Positions 55,266-64,000 of a stretch of DNA of 64,000 bases are shown here, in pieces. A program made the position numbers and the translations under genes. The stretch is from Salinicoccus sp. YB14-2 (GTDB taxonomy: Bacteria > Bacillota > Bacilli > Staphylococcales > Salinicoccaceae): positions 298,719 to 362,718 of the forward strand of contig NZ_LFKO01000002.1 of the NCBI RefSeq assembly GCF_001265075.1. The letters are read 5' to 3'. The notes beneath the pieces are model-generated. The model did no database searches, had not been told where the DNA came from, and worked only from the letters and a program-made list of their open reading frames with translations. Position 1 is the first letter of the stretch, and every line of letters begins with the position of its first letter.

Positions 55266-56249
55266 ATGGTTAAAGTTGCAGTTGTTGGTGCTACCGGCGT
55301 TGTAGGTAGTAAACTAATTGAAATGTTGGAGCATTATGAAATTAAATATGATGAACTGGTATTATTTGCTTCTAAAAGATCCAGCGGCAAGGAAGTTTCA
55401 GTCGGTGGGCAAACATATGTTATTCAAGAACTTACTGAAGAAAGAACGCAGGAAAAATTTGATTACGTCGTCATGAGTGCAGGCGGTTCAACAAGTGAAA
55501 AGTTCGCCCCGCTGTTTGAAGAAAGCGGCGCAATCGTCATAGACAACTCCAGTCACTGGAGAATGAAAGAGGATGTGGACTTGATTGTTCCTGAAATAAA
55601 TAAACCGAAACTGAAAAGAAAGATCATAGCGAATCCGAACTGTTCGACGATTCAATCGGTAGTATCCTTAAAGCCGCTGCAGGATAAATTTGGAGTTAAA
55701 AGAGTCCACTATGCAACTTATCAAAGTGTTTCCGGTTCCGGTGAAGGCGGCATACGCGACTTGGAAGAAGGCGCCAATGGTGCAGAACCGACAACCTATC
55801 CTCACCCGATCTACAACAATGTCCTGCCGCATATCGATGATTTTCTGGATGACGGCTATACAAAAGAAGAAAAGAAAATGATAGATGAAACAAAGAAAAT
55901 ACTGGAAGACGATTCAATCGAAGTCACAGCAACTTGTGTCAGAGTGCCGATCATCACAAGTCATGCGGTTCAGATGAACGTTACTTTGGATAACGAAGCA
56001 ACGGTTGACGAAGTGAAGGAAGCATTTGAAGGTTTTCCTCATATTATAGTCATGGATAATCCGGAAAAGAATGAATATCCGACGCCGCTTGATGCTGCCA
56101 ACCGTTCTGAAATCTTTGTCGGCAGAATTCGCAAAGATCCTACCCTTCCGAACACATTCCATGTTTGGTGTGTAGGAGATAACTTACTAAAAGGAGCGGC
56201 ACAGAACACTGTCCAGATTCTGAAGTCATTAATGGATAATAATAATTAA
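55266..56249 (+). CDS. asd: Aspartate-semialdehyde dehydrogenase
   Basis: Makes aspartate-4-semialdehyde from aspartyl phosphate, second step of the lysine/threonine/methionine branch. 327 residues. NADP fold GATGVVGSKLIEML, catalytic Cys in NPNCSTIQ (about 125), GSGEGGIRDLEEG and the substrate/base His in VRVPIITSHAVQM. AGGAGG precedes the ATG at 55266. It is the first gene after the riboswitch: lysC, first in S. aureus, is missing here. Confidence 0.96.
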   Translation: MVKVAVVGATGVVGSKLIEMLEHYEIKYDELVLFASKRSSGKEVSVGGQTYVIQELTEERTQEKFDYVVMSAGGSTSEKFAPLFEESGAIVIDNSSHWRMKEDVDLIVPEINKPKLKRKIIANPNCSTIQSVVSLKPLQDKFGVKRVHYATYQSVSGSGEGGIRDLEEGANGAEPTTYPHPIYNNVLPHIDDFLDDGYTKEEKKMIDETKKILEDDSIEVTATCVRVPIITSHAVQMNVTLDNEATVDEVKEAFEGFPHIIVMDNPEKNEYPTPLDAANRSEIFVGRIRKDPTLPNTFHVWCVGDNLLKGAAQNTVQILKSLMDNNN

Positions 56250-56263
56250 TAGGAGTGTTGTAT

Positions 56264-57154
56264 ATGAATCCGATTTTTGAAGGTATTGGCGTTGCAATGA
56301 CCACCCCGTTTAATAATAACGAAGTTGACTATGACGCTTTTAAAAGACATATAGAATATTTGATTGAAAATGATACTCAGGCGCTTATCATCAATGGAAC
56401 GACAGGCGAATCGCCTACTCTTTCAAGTGATGAGATCAGACAATTGATTGAAGTGGGAATCGAAACAGCTGCAGGACGTGTTCCGGTCATCGCCGGTACA
56501 GGGACGAATTCCACCATGAATTCGATCGAACTGTCAAAATTCGCAATGGATGCCGGTGCAGACGGTGTAATGCTGATTACTCCGTACTATAACAAAGCGA
56601 ATCAGAAAGGCCTTGTTGCACACTTCAATGCAATTGCAGATGCAATTGATATACCTGTCATCCTTTATAATGTGCCAGGCAGAACAGGTATGACAATCGA
56701 GCCTGAAACAGTGCTTGAACTGAGCAGACATCCAAACATCGTCGCTTTGAAAGATGCAGTCGGAGATTTGAATTATACGATCAAAGTATTGAACATGATC
56801 GACCAGGACGAGTTCATACTGTACAGCGGCAATGATGATAACTTTACAGATTTCATCCAGCTTGGCGGTAAAGGCCTGATCAGTGTTGTCGGCAATGTCA
56901 TCCCGGGAGAGCTTCAAAACGTTTATGAAAGAATGACATCCGGCGACTACACTGCCAAGCACACATTCACCAGCCTGATGCCGGTGATCGATGCCGTCCA
57001 GGTGGACGTCAACCCTATTCCGATCAAAGTGCTGACAAGTGAACTCGGTTTTGGCAATTATGAACTGAGACTGCCTCTTTTGTCTGTGGAATCAGAAACA
57101 CGCCAGGATATTGTGAAAGTATATGAAGATTTCAAAGAGGGATCAAAAGTATGA
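56264..57154 (+). CDS. dapA: 4-hydroxy-tetrahydrodipicolinate synthase
   Basis: Condenses pyruvate with aspartate semialdehyde. 296 residues. The Schiff-base Lys is in [10 protein letters not shown] (about 161), the catalytic Tyr in YNVPGRTG and the [10 protein letters not shown] loop near residue 45. The ATG at 56264 follows AGGAG; a GTG three codons upstream is in the Shine-Dalgarno area. Ends overlapping dapB in an ATGA. Confidence 0.97.
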   Translation: MNPIFEGIGVAMTTPFNNNEVDYDAFKRHIEYLIENDTQALIINGTTGESPTLSSDEIRQLIEVGIETAAGRVPVIAGTGTNSTMNSIELSKFAMDAGADGVMLITPYYNKANQKGLVAHFNAIADAIDIPVILYNVPGRTGMTIEPETVLELSRHPNIVALKDAVGDLNYTIKVLNMIDQDEFILYSGNDDNFTDFIQLGGKGLISVVGNVIPGELQNVYERMTSGDYTAKHTFTSLMPVIDAVQVDVNPIPIKVLTSELGFGNYELRLPLLSVESETRQDIVKVYEDFKEGSKV

Positions 57155-57876
57155 AAGTCCTGCTCATAGGCTATGGTGCAATGAATAAAATCACTGAACG
57201 TCTGCTGATCGAAGCCGGACATGAAGTGGTGGGTGTCATTGCACGCACAAATGATTCAGACTATCCGGAATATAAACATATTGATGAGGCGGATGCAGAT
57301 GTTGCGATTGATTTTTCCAATCCTGAACTGCTCCTGCCTTTGATCGAAAAAGACTTTAAAACACCTGTAGTCATTGCCACAACAGGTGAAAAAGACACTA
57401 TCGTCGAGACATTGAAGACGAGAAGTCAAAACGCACCGGTATTTTTCAGTGCAAATATGAGCTATGGTGTGCATGTTTTGAACAATCTCCTGAAAAGTGC
57501 ACTGGAACAGCTGGCTGATTTCGACCTTGAGCTCATCGAAGCCCACCATAGTAAAAAAGTCGATGCACCAAGCGGGACACTGGTCAAACTGCTGGATACA
57601 GCACTTGAGCATCGGGAGAGCAGTCACGCAGTTTATGACCGTTCAGATGTCTACCAGCAGAGAGATGAAAAAGAAATCGGTGTATCAGCGATCAGAGGCG
57701 GTACTATTGTGGGTGAACACACTGCCCTGTTTGCAGGACTGGATGAAATCATCGAAATCAAACACCGCGCCCAGTCGAAAGAAATTTTTGCAAACGGCGC
57801 GATAAAAGCAGCAGAAGTATTACACAAAAAAGATAATGGCTTTTATGATTACAATAATTTATTTAAAGGAGAATAA
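57151..57876 (+). CDS. dapB: 4-hydroxy-tetrahydrodipicolinate reductase
   Basis: NAD(P)H reductase making tetrahydrodipicolinate. 241 residues. N-terminal GYGAMNK nucleotide fold and the catalytic/substrate motif [14 protein letters not shown] (about 130-143). The start overlaps the dapA stop (ATGA). Shorter than the E. coli enzyme (273), as usual for staphylococcal DapB. Confidence 0.96.
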   Translation: MKVLLIGYGAMNKITERLLIEAGHEVVGVIARTNDSDYPEYKHIDEADADVAIDFSNPELLLPLIEKDFKTPVVIATTGEKDTIVETLKTRSQNAPVFFSANMSYGVHVLNNLLKSALEQLADFDLELIEAHHSKKVDAPSGTLVKLLDTALEHRESSHAVYDRSDVYQQRDEKEIGVSAIRGGTIVGEHTALFAGLDEIIEIKHRAQSKEIFANGAIKAAEVLHKKDNGFYDYNNLFKGE

Positions 57877-57879
57877 TTG

Positions 57880-58596
57880 ATGGAAAAGTTTACAGCAGAG
57901 GACATAATTCAATATATATCGGATGCCAAGAAGGAAACACCAGTAAAAGTATATGCAAATGGAAGTTTTGGGGATGTAACCTTCCCGGAGAACTTTAAAG
58001 TTTTTGGATGCAAAAGCTCAAAGACAATCTTTGCAGATTATGAAGAATTCAATGCGTTCTATAATGAAAATAAAGATATTTTTACAGAGATAGAAATTGA
58101 ACAGGATCGCAGAAATTCAGCTATTCCATTAAAAGATCTGACAAATACAAAAGCACGGATTGAACCTGGTGCATTCATCCGTGAGCATGCAGTGATTGAA
58201 GACGGTGCTGTCATTATGATGGGTGCAACAATCAATATCGGCGCAATCGTCGGCGAAGGCACGATGATCGATATGAACGCTTCCCTCGGGGGCCGGGCAA
58301 CAACTGGTAAAAATGTTCACGTGGGTGCAGGTGCAGTGCTTGCAGGTGTCATTGAACCACCAAGTGCATCCCCTGTCGTTATCGAAGATGACGTTCTGAT
58401 TGGAGCAAACGCAGTTATTTTAGAGGGTGTCCGTGTCGGTAAAGGCGCTATTGTGGCAGCAGGCGCAATCGTCACAGAAGACGTACCCGAAGGTGCAGTC
58501 GTTGCGGGTACTCCTGCAAGAGTGATTAAGCAGGCAAGTGAAGTTGAAGGTTCAAAAAGAGAAATCGTTTCAGCGTTAAGGAAATTAAATGACTGA
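57880..58596 (+). CDS. dapH: Tetrahydrodipicolinate N-acetyltransferase
   Basis: Acetylates tetrahydrodipicolinate, the acetylase branch typical of Bacillota. 238 residues. The C-terminal half is a left-handed beta-helix of hexapeptide repeats ([19 protein letters not shown] (in part), [31 protein letters not shown]). In S. aureus the gene is usually labelled dapD, but the acetyl, not succinyl, type applies. AAAGGAG precedes the ATG at 57880. Its end overlaps dapL by 8 bases. Confidence 0.95.
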   Translation: MEKFTAEDIIQYISDAKKETPVKVYANGSFGDVTFPENFKVFGCKSSKTIFADYEEFNAFYNENKDIFTEIEIEQDRRNSAIPLKDLTNTKARIEPGAFIREHAVIEDGAVIMMGATINIGAIVGEGTMIDMNASLGGRATTGKNVHVGAGAVLAGVIEPPSASPVVIEDDVLIGANAVILEGVRVGKGAIVAAGAIVTEDVPEGAVVAGTPARVIKQASEVEGSKREIVSALRKLND

Positions 58597-59731
58597 GATT
58601 GAGTTTGTAACAAAACATAGAAGATATCTGCATCAAAATCCTGAACTCAGCATGAATGAGTTCGAAACAACATCATATATAATAGAGATTATTGAATCTC
58701 TCGGTATTGATTATACGCAACCACTTTCAACAGGAGTGGTTGCGTATTTAAAAGGGAACAGTAATACTACCCTTGGATTTCGAGCAGATATTGACGCGCT
58801 GCCTATACAAGAAGAGAACGATGTGGACTACAGAAGTAAAAATGAAGGCGTAATGCATGCCTGCGGCCATGACGGTCATACAGCCGCCCTTCTTTTATTC
58901 CTCAAAAGATGCAAGCATATGAAAGATGAGGGAATCCTCCCGCACAATTGTTATTTCATATTCCAGCCAAGTGAGGAAACGATGGCGGGTGCCAAGCAAT
59001 TGATCGATAACTGGACGGACAGACAGACGATCGATGCGGTCTTCGGCATTCATATCATGCCTGACGAAAGCACCGGTCTTGCCCTATTCAGAGATAATGA
59101 AATAACAGCAAGTGCGACTGAGTACAAGTTTTATATCAATGGCTTGTCTGCACATGTGGCAAACAAGCACAATGGTAAATCCGCAGTAGAAGCGCTGATG
59201 TTCATCACACGGGAAATCACTCAGATTCAGCAGTTCCATCTGGACGGTCTAAACCGCAATATCATTCATATTGGTCAGATGAATGCCGGCGAGGCGATCA
59301 ATACAGTGCCGTCCAACGGTTATCTCGAAGGGACGATCAGGACTTATGAGGAAAATGATCTGAGCATCATAAAAGACCATATGGAAAAAATAAAGGCCGG
59401 TGCAATGAATTTATACGACTGCGAAATAGAACTGACCTATAATGAAGGCTATCCACCTGTTAAAAATACTCCGGCACTGCAGAATGTTGTGTATGATAGT
59501 GTCGAAGCAACAGGGCTGGAAGCCGTCGTAAAAGATAAGCCATATTTGTTCGGGGAAGATTTCAGCTTTTATGATGTGGTTGCTCCGACGTATTTTATAT
59601 TTATCGGTGCCGGGGATGCAGCACAGGGTTTCACGAGCAGCCTGCACACTTCCACGTTTAATTTTGACGAGTCCGTGCTGATTAAAGTTGCCGACTATTA
59701 TGAAAATATATTGAAGAATTATAGTAACTGA
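58589..59731 (+). CDS. dapL: N-acetyldiaminopimelate deacetylase (M20 family)
   Basis: Removes the acetyl group from N-acetyl-LL-diaminopimelate; M20D metallo-amidohydrolase related to hippurate hydrolase. 380 residues. Metal ligands: HACGHDGHT (about 89-97), the Glu-Glu in [14 protein letters not shown] and, near the end, [11 protein letters not shown]. The dimerisation domain covers about 165-280. The start lies inside dapH. Its context, not its sequence alone, gives the specific function. The aminotransferase needed between dapH and dapL (PatA-type) is not in this window. Confidence 0.92.
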   Translation: MTEIEFVTKHRRYLHQNPELSMNEFETTSYIIEIIESLGIDYTQPLSTGVVAYLKGNSNTTLGFRADIDALPIQEENDVDYRSKNEGVMHACGHDGHTAALLLFLKRCKHMKDEGILPHNCYFIFQPSEETMAGAKQLIDNWTDRQTIDAVFGIHIMPDESTGLALFRDNEITASATEYKFYINGLSAHVANKHNGKSAVEALMFITREITQIQQFHLDGLNRNIIHIGQMNAGEAINTVPSNGYLEGTIRTYEENDLSIIKDHMEKIKAGAMNLYDCEIELTYNEGYPPVKNTPALQNVVYDSVEATGLEAVVKDKPYLFGEDFSFYDVVAPTYFIFIGAGDAAQGFTSSLHTSTFNFDESVLIKVADYYENILKNYSN

Positions 59732-59741
59732 GGTTGATAAT

Positions 59742-60815
59742 ATGAGCGGGATATTGACGATAGATAGAGAAAAGCTTGTCACACAGGCAAAACAGATTCA
59801 AGGCGGCACTCCAACGATTGCTGTCGTGAAAAATAATGCCTATAACTTTGGATTGGAACTTGCGGTCCGGGCATTTTTAGAAGCGGGTATCACCGCTTTT
59901 GCAACAACCTCTTTGAAAGAAGCGGAAACAATAAGGAAAATCACTGATGATTCAATGGTATTTTTATTGAATCCGACTTATGAATTTGACTTTGTAAAAT
60001 CTTTGGACTTAGATATGACTCTCCCCTCACTTGAGTACTACAAAAAGTATTATGAGGAACTGAAAGGTATTAATGTACACATGGAGTACGCGGGTCTGTT
60101 TAACCGTTCGGGATTTGAGTCATTCAGCGAAGTCGAGGAAGTACTCAATCATCAATTGACTTTGGATGAGAATGAGCGGTTTATTATCCGGGGAGCATGG
60201 TGTCATTTTGGCTACGCTGACGAATTTGACGGAGTTTATGAGACCGAGCGGAAAAATTGGCTGGATTTTATTAGCCACTTCAAAAAACTGGATATGGAAC
60301 TTGAATATGTCCATTCTCAAAATACAGCAAGTTTCTCACGGGACGGTCTACTGGATGGACATACACACACGAGGCTCGGTATAGGGTTATACGGGTCCAA
60401 GCCCTACTCCGGTTTAAATGATGATCTGTTCATCCAGACATTTGATCTTTATTCCAAAGTGGTACAGATCAGGAATATGGATGAAGATATGCCAATGGGT
60501 TACGGCGGTTCATTTGTTGCAGACAGAAAAACGAAAGTGGCTGTTGTGGATATCGGTTACGGTGACGGGATACTCAGAAAGCGTGCGGCATATGACTGTC
60601 TGATAAACGGCAAACGATACCCGATTGTCACTTTGATGATGAGCCATATGATAGTAGAAGTTGACGAAGAGGTTTCCATTAATGATAAAGTGTATATATA
60701 TCACCCTGAAATGAGGCTGGATGAATATACATTTAAAGGTGTCGGTGCAAACTCCGAACAGCTTGCTACATTTAACTACAATACTTTGACAAAGGAGATT
60801 ATACATGACTCTTGA
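59742..60815 (+). CDS. alr2: PLP-dependent alanine racemase-like protein (Alr2-type)
   Basis: 357 residues, alanine-racemase fold: PLP Lys in VVKNNAYNFG (where Alr has KADAYGHG), FNRSGF, TRLGIGLYG, and the catalytic Tyr in MGYGGSF. The N-terminal motif diverges enough from housekeeping Alr to suggest another substrate. In S. aureus the counterpart (alr2) has the same place in the lysine operon. No dapF is present here although LL- to meso-DAP epimerisation must precede LysA. AAAT-poor Shine-Dalgarno (GAGGTTGATA). Ends overlapping lysA. Confidence 0.88.
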   Translation: MSGILTIDREKLVTQAKQIQGGTPTIAVVKNNAYNFGLELAVRAFLEAGITAFATTSLKEAETIRKITDDSMVFLLNPTYEFDFVKSLDLDMTLPSLEYYKKYYEELKGINVHMEYAGLFNRSGFESFSEVEEVLNHQLTLDENERFIIRGAWCHFGYADEFDGVYETERKNWLDFISHFKKLDMELEYVHSQNTASFSRDGLLDGHTHTRLGIGLYGSKPYSGLNDDLFIQTFDLYSKVVQIRNMDEDMPMGYGGSFVADRKTKVAVVDIGYGDGILRKRAAYDCLINGKRYPIVTLMMSHMIVEVDEEVSINDKVYIYHPEMRLDEYTFKGVGANSEQLATFNYNTLTKEIIHDS

Positions 60816-62082
60816 ATATCATAATGACAAACTGCAATTCAGCGGACAGGATGTCACGAATCTGGCAGATCAATACGGTACACCCCTCATCATTTATGAT
60901 GAAGTCTATATGCGTGATATGATGAGACGGTTTCACGCCGTGCTTTCTTCTCATCTGGATAATTATTCTGTCTCATATGCTTCAAAAGCATTTACTGCCC
61001 TGCAGATGATCAATTTATTAAAAGAAGAAGATATGGAAATCGATGTTGTTTCTTCAGGTGAATTATATACAGCAATAAAAGGCGGTTTCTCACCGTCTCT
61101 GATAAAGTTCCATGGAAACAATAAAACGGCCGAAGAACTGGAATTTGCACTTGATCAGGGTGTCGGCCTGTTCATCATCGATTCTCTTGATGAAGTGAAA
61201 TTGTTGAATGACCTTGCAAAAGACCCTGTCGATGTATTAATCAGAGTGAACCCGGGTGTGGATGTCGATACACATGACTTTATCTCGACCGGCCAGACAG
61301 ACAGCAAGTTCGGCCTGTCCATCGTTGACGGTACGGCGCTGAAAGCGGTAATAGATATAGACAAAGCAGAAAACCTGAACTTTAAAGGCATCCATTATCA
61401 TCTCGGCAGTCAGCTGTCAGATCCGGCTCCATTCGTCAATGCATTGACAGCAGTATACGACTGGCTGAAGGACCATGAGATTGAAATAGAAATACTGAAT
61501 ATGGGCGGCGGATTCGGAGTAAGATATACTGATGAAGATATCAGATTTCCGATTGAAGAAGGTTTTGATGAGATTCTTACAGAGCTGAAAACAGTCTGTA
61601 ATCAGTATGATCTTGAGCTGCCCCATGTCATGATTGAACCGGGACGTTCAATTGCTGCAGAAGCGGCTGTGACGATCTATAAAGTCGGAACTGTCAAAGA
61701 CATACCGGGTGTCAGCAGGTATGCGTCCATAGATGGCGGTATGAGCGATCATATACGTACACCGCTCTACGGTGCCGAGTATGATATACTGCCCGTTAAA
61801 AAGCAAACTGATGACGTAGAGAGCATATCTACACATGTAGTCGGTAAACTTTGTGAGTCAGGAGATATTATAGGTAAAAATAAACTTCTACCTTCAAATA
61901 TTGAACGTGGCGACTATGTCGCTGTAAAGACAACAGGTGCTTATCATTATTCCATGGCGTCTAATTATAATCAGATGCAAAAACCTGCGGTCATATTCAT
62001 TTCGCCGGATGGCGTGAAACAGGTGATCAAGCGTCAGACGCTCGATCAACTTATCCAGAATGATGTGCTCATAGAACAATAA
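60805..62082 (+). CDS. lysA: Diaminopimelate decarboxylase
   Basis: Decarboxylates meso-DAP to L-lysine, the last step. 425 residues. PLP Lys in YASKAF (about 54), GGGFGVRY, EPGRSIAAEAA, and the substrate-binding CESGDII and GAYHYSMASNYN near the C-terminus. The ATG at 60805 is 11 bases inside alr; AAAGGAG precedes it. End of the operon; a bidirectional terminator follows. Lysine is needed both for protein and as the third residue of the peptidoglycan stem. Confidence 0.97.
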   Translation: MTLEYHNDKLQFSGQDVTNLADQYGTPLIIYDEVYMRDMMRRFHAVLSSHLDNYSVSYASKAFTALQMINLLKEEDMEIDVVSSGELYTAIKGGFSPSLIKFHGNNKTAEELEFALDQGVGLFIIDSLDEVKLLNDLAKDPVDVLIRVNPGVDVDTHDFISTGQTDSKFGLSIVDGTALKAVIDIDKAENLNFKGIHYHLGSQLSDPAPFVNALTAVYDWLKDHEIEIEILNMGGGFGVRYTDEDIRFPIEEGFDEILTELKTVCNQYDLELPHVMIEPGRSIAAEAAVTIYKVGTVKDIPGVSRYASIDGGMSDHIRTPLYGAEYDILPVKKQTDDVESISTHVVGKLCESGDIIGKNKLLPSNIERGDYVAVKTTGAYHYSMASNYNQMQKPAVIFISPDGVKQVIKRQTLDQLIQNDVLIEQ

Positions 62083-62093
62083 GGATATAAAAA

Positions 62094-62123
62094 TACCCCA
62101 TTACTTTTAAAGTAATGGGGTTT
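62094..62123. terminator. Bidirectional terminator between lysA and cspA
   Basis: TACCCCATTACTT / AAGTAATGGGGT over TTA. The T-run is weak on the plus strand and better on the minus (ATTTTTAT), so it may mainly serve cspA. Confidence 0.75.
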
Positions 62124-62162
62124 AATTTACAATCTATGACAATCGTTAATTAAATTTTTTAA

Positions 62163-62363
62163 TTATAGTTTAACAACGTTTGCAGCCTGTGGACCGCGGT
62201 CGCCTTCAACTACTTCAAATTCTACTGATTGACCTTCTTCAAGAGATTTGTAACCTTCTTGATTGATTGCTGAGAAATGAACGAATACATCGTTTTCTCC
62301 TTCGATCTCGATAAAACCAAAACCTTTTTCTGCATTAAACCATTTTACTGTACCTTGTTTCAT
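62163..62363 (-). CDS. cspA: Cold shock protein CspA
   Basis: 66 residues, one OB-fold cold-shock domain: N-terminal [18 protein letters not shown] (RNP1 KGFGFI), RNP2 VFVHFSAI and [10 protein letters not shown] at the end. RNA chaperone preventing mRNA secondary structure in the cold. The frame runs on upstream to 62402, but the ATG at 62363 follows GGAGGA by eight bases. The upstream leader of about 110 bases is AT-rich; it may fold as in other csp genes but no clear cold-box was identified. Confidence 0.97.
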   Translation of the reverse strand: MKQGTVKWFNAEKGFGFIEIEGENDVFVHFSAINQEGYKSLEEGQSVEFEVVEGDRGPQAANVVKL

Positions 62364-62510
62364 TAATTGTTCCTCCAAAAAGACTATATTACAATAGTGC
62401 ATAAAATCATAACTCTGAAAAAATAGATAATCTAGTCTTTCTTTAATATGTTCTATTGCCTATTGATATCTAAAGTATACTAGACAATGTACACTTTTGC
62501 AAACCCAATT

Positions 62511-62825
62511 TCATAAAATATTCATAATCTTCGGCACTTCCATAAAAGCGTTATTTTTCATGCATAATGGCGTATAAAATATTTGAAGATCTTCTTCACA
62601 GTCTTCACAATATTCGAGTTCACACGCATTATAAAACGCAATCAGATGGTACCTCCCCTTTTGATAAGTATGGTATTCTTCAGCCATCTGTTCGATTAAT
62701 TTTTCATAGTAATTTATCATGCCCATTTCAGAATTGAAATCTTTGATGTCTGTTAAGTCATCCTGCCATCCTTCAAATAGCCACCAACCTTCGTAATCAG
62801 CTTTTAAAACGGCCACTTGATACAT
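62511..62825 (-). CDS. DUF1033 family protein
   Basis: 104 residues, acidic, no membrane segment. ADYEGWWLFEGWQDDL at the start and EYHTYQKGRYHLIAFYNACELEYCEDCEEDLQ (quoted in parts: HLIAFYNACELEYCEDCE) match DUF1033; the Cys-rich CEDCEED stretch could bind a metal. Function unknown. AGGGG precedes the ATG on the minus strand. Confidence 0.85.
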   Translation of the reverse strand: MYQVAVLKADYEGWWLFEGWQDDLTDIKDFNSEMGMINYYEKLIEQMAEEYHTYQKGRYHLIAFYNACELEYCEDCEEDLQIFYTPLCMKNNAFMEVPKIMNIL

Positions 62826-62932
62826 TTTTAAAACCCCTATCTATTATAATAAGATAATAGTCATATTATATACGCGAATAATTAGCAATATCAAGGAGAA
62901 GGTTTTATAATAATATATAAGAGGTGTGAATT

Positions 62933-63202
62933 ATGGAAGCAAAACTTATTACTTTAAGCGGAAGAGTACAAGGTGTAGGATTTAGATATCACAGTAAAAT
63001 GATAGCTGATAAATACGGTATTATAGGTTATGCAAAGAATTTAACGGAAGATGTCGAAATCATGGCGCAGGGAGATAAAGAAGCCGTGGAAGACTTTATA
63101 GAGCAGGTTGCCAAAGGCGCCTCACCCACTTCCAGGGTCGATGACTACACCGTAAAATCTGTTGAAACAGATGCCAGATATAAAAAATTTAAAACATTAT
63201 AA
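62933..63202 (+). CDS. acyP: Acylphosphatase
   Basis: Hydrolyses acyl-phosphates such as carbamoyl phosphate. 89 residues. The catalytic SGRVQGVGFRYH (Arg, about 18-22) and the second-strand GYAKNLTEDVEIMAQGD (with the conserved Asn) are intact. AAGAGGTG precedes the ATG. It lies between DUF1033 and xpaC as in S. aureus. Confidence 0.95.
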   Translation: MEAKLITLSGRVQGVGFRYHSKMIADKYGIIGYAKNLTEDVEIMAQGDKEAVEDFIEQVAKGASPTSRVDDYTVKSVETDARYKKFKTL

Positions 63203-63220
63203 TGATTGCAGGTGTTACAA

Positions 63221-63946
63221 ATGAAATTTAAGATTTCACATTGGACTGCATCGATTGTTGCTGTACCGGTTTCGATAGTGACTGGTTTAGTTTCTATGCT
63301 CGCTTTGGACGTCCACCTTGTCTACGATGTGCTGGTCGGTGCAGGTGGATTTTTTGCAGCTTACCTGCCTACCCAATCCGTAAGCCGGAATAGACAATTG
63401 CAAGAATACGGATTGACCAATAGTGAATATAAATATATTCAAAATCAGATGAAAGAAGCCAAAGAAAAACTGAATCGTCTCAGACAAAGCTACTATAACA
63501 TTCGTACTTTAAAAGACGCGAAGTTGATATTTGATATTAACCGAATCGTAAAATCAATAATCAATACAGTCGAAGATAATCCAAAGATATTTTATAACGT
63601 ACAGCAATTTTTCCACTCCAATCTGGATTCGGCGGTAAATACGATTGATCAGTATTTATTCCTTTATAAGATGCCGGGAAAATCCAAAGAAGAAAAAATT
63701 AAGCTGCATGAAACCCGTCTTTCCCTATTGGAGCTGAAAAGAACTCTGCAGGCGAATTTATCCCATATGAACCGCTCGACTTATCAATCACTCGAAGTAG
63801 AAAAAGAGATTATAAGTATGAATAAAAAAAGATCTGATAGAAAAATGCAGCTCGATAATAAGTTACATGAACAAAAAGTGAAATTCCCTAAAAAGGAACA
63901 GGAAAAAGTAAAAGTCCGTAGGAGTGAAAAAAATGAATCAAGATAA
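63221..63946 (+). CDS. xpaC: XpaC-like / 5-bromo-4-chloroindolyl phosphate hydrolysis family protein
   Basis: 241 residues. Two N-terminal membrane segments (about 8-27 and 34-52) precede a cytoplasmic helical region rich in charged residues, ending in a basic tail (KKEQEKVKVRRSEKNES). XpaC homologues are named after an old B. subtilis phenotype and their true role is unknown, but they occur next to telA. The start is the ATG at 63221 after GCAGGTG; the frame reaches a TTG at 63206. Its end overlaps the next gene. Confidence 0.8.
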   Translation: MKFKISHWTASIVAVPVSIVTGLVSMLALDVHLVYDVLVGAGGFFAAYLPTQSVSRNRQLQEYGLTNSEYKYIQNQMKEAKEKLNRLRQSYYNIRTLKDAKLIFDINRIVKSIINTVEDNPKIFYNVQQFFHSNLDSAVNTIDQYLFLYKMPGKSKEEKIKLHETRLSLLELKRTLQANLSHMNRSTYQSLEVEKEIISMNKKRSDRKMQLDNKLHEQKVKFPKKEQEKVKVRRSEKNESR

Positions 63947-64000
63947 TAACAAAGATTTAAAAGATGAACTTTTGAGTGATCCTTTTGCCTCATCCCAATC
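63933..64000 (+). CDS. Start of TelA-like (toxic anion resistance) gene, cut by window edge
   Basis: GTAGGAG precedes an ATG at 63933, overlapping the xpaC end. 22 codons are visible (MNQDNNKDLKDELLSDPF), an acidic start typical of TelA-like proteins. The identity rests mainly on synteny (xpaC-telA in S. aureus and other Bacillota). Confidence 0.6.
   Translation, partial: MNQDNNKDLKDELLSDPFASSQ

Overview
The window reads as chromosomal core sequence of a low-to-moderate GC Gram-positive coccus of the family Staphylococcaceae. Gene order follows the Staphylococcus aureus backbone in several blocks: sdhA-sdhB..murI-ysnA-yfcE; tig-clpX-engB-hemAXCDBL-valS-folC; mscL-acnA-plsY-parE-parC-alsT; msrR-umuC-like-femA-femB; pepF..cvfB..ABC-F; and asd-dapA-dapB-dapH-dapL-alr-lysA-cspA-acyP-xpaC-telA. 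Several things do not fit S. aureus itself: a membrane-anchored cytochrome c, three tandem fem genes, a SatD/DUF3307-like pair, no lysC at the head of the lysine operon, and the blocks joined differently. A relative such as Jeotgalicoccus, Salinicoccus or Macrococcus is likely; I cannot tell which from sequence alone.

Layout. 1-6.3 kb: the end of the succinate dehydrogenase operon, a MarR regulator, glutamate racemase, nucleotide house-cleaning genes and small accessory genes, closing with a CsbD protein behind a SigB-like promoter. 6.5-6.8 kb: two tRNA-Arg genes on the minus strand. 7-12 kb: a NUDIX protein, an unknown acidic protein, trigger factor, ClpX and EngB. 12-18.3 kb: a complete glutamate-to-uroporphyrinogen haem operon behind a PerR-like box. 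18.3-24.2 kb: cytochrome c, an AbrB-family membrane protein, and valS-folC behind a T-box. 24.3-36 kb: a YfcC transporter, MscL, aconitase, PlsY, topoisomerase IV (with a LexA box) and an AlsT symporter.

36-48 kb is the more variable part: a DUF1002 protein, an LCP (MsrR-like) ligase, a LexA-controlled Y-family polymerase, a degenerate intergenic repeat, two GNAT acetyltransferases, a SatD-like HTH protein with a membrane partner, duplicated palindromic operators, three Fem-type peptidyltransferases, a membrane-protein gene broken at a T7 run, a 600-bp gene-free stretch with RNA-like structure, tRNA-Val and a gene remnant. 48-55 kb holds PepF, an MFS exporter, CvfB, a sirtuin and an ABC-F protein. 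55-62 kb is the lysine operon, headed by a lysine riboswitch and a CodY-like box. The window ends with cspA, DUF1033, acyP, xpaC and the first codons of a telA-like gene.

Functionally the genes serve respiration and the TCA cycle (sdh, acnA, haem, cytochrome c), cell-wall assembly (murI, the fem genes, LCP ligase, and lysine, which is also the wall cross-link residue), DNA topology and SOS response (parEC, Y-family polymerase), and translation. No prophage, complete insertion sequence or CRISPR array was seen. The best candidates for something undescribed are the SatD-like/membrane pair with operators facing the fem operon, and the structured gene-free stretch near 47 kb.
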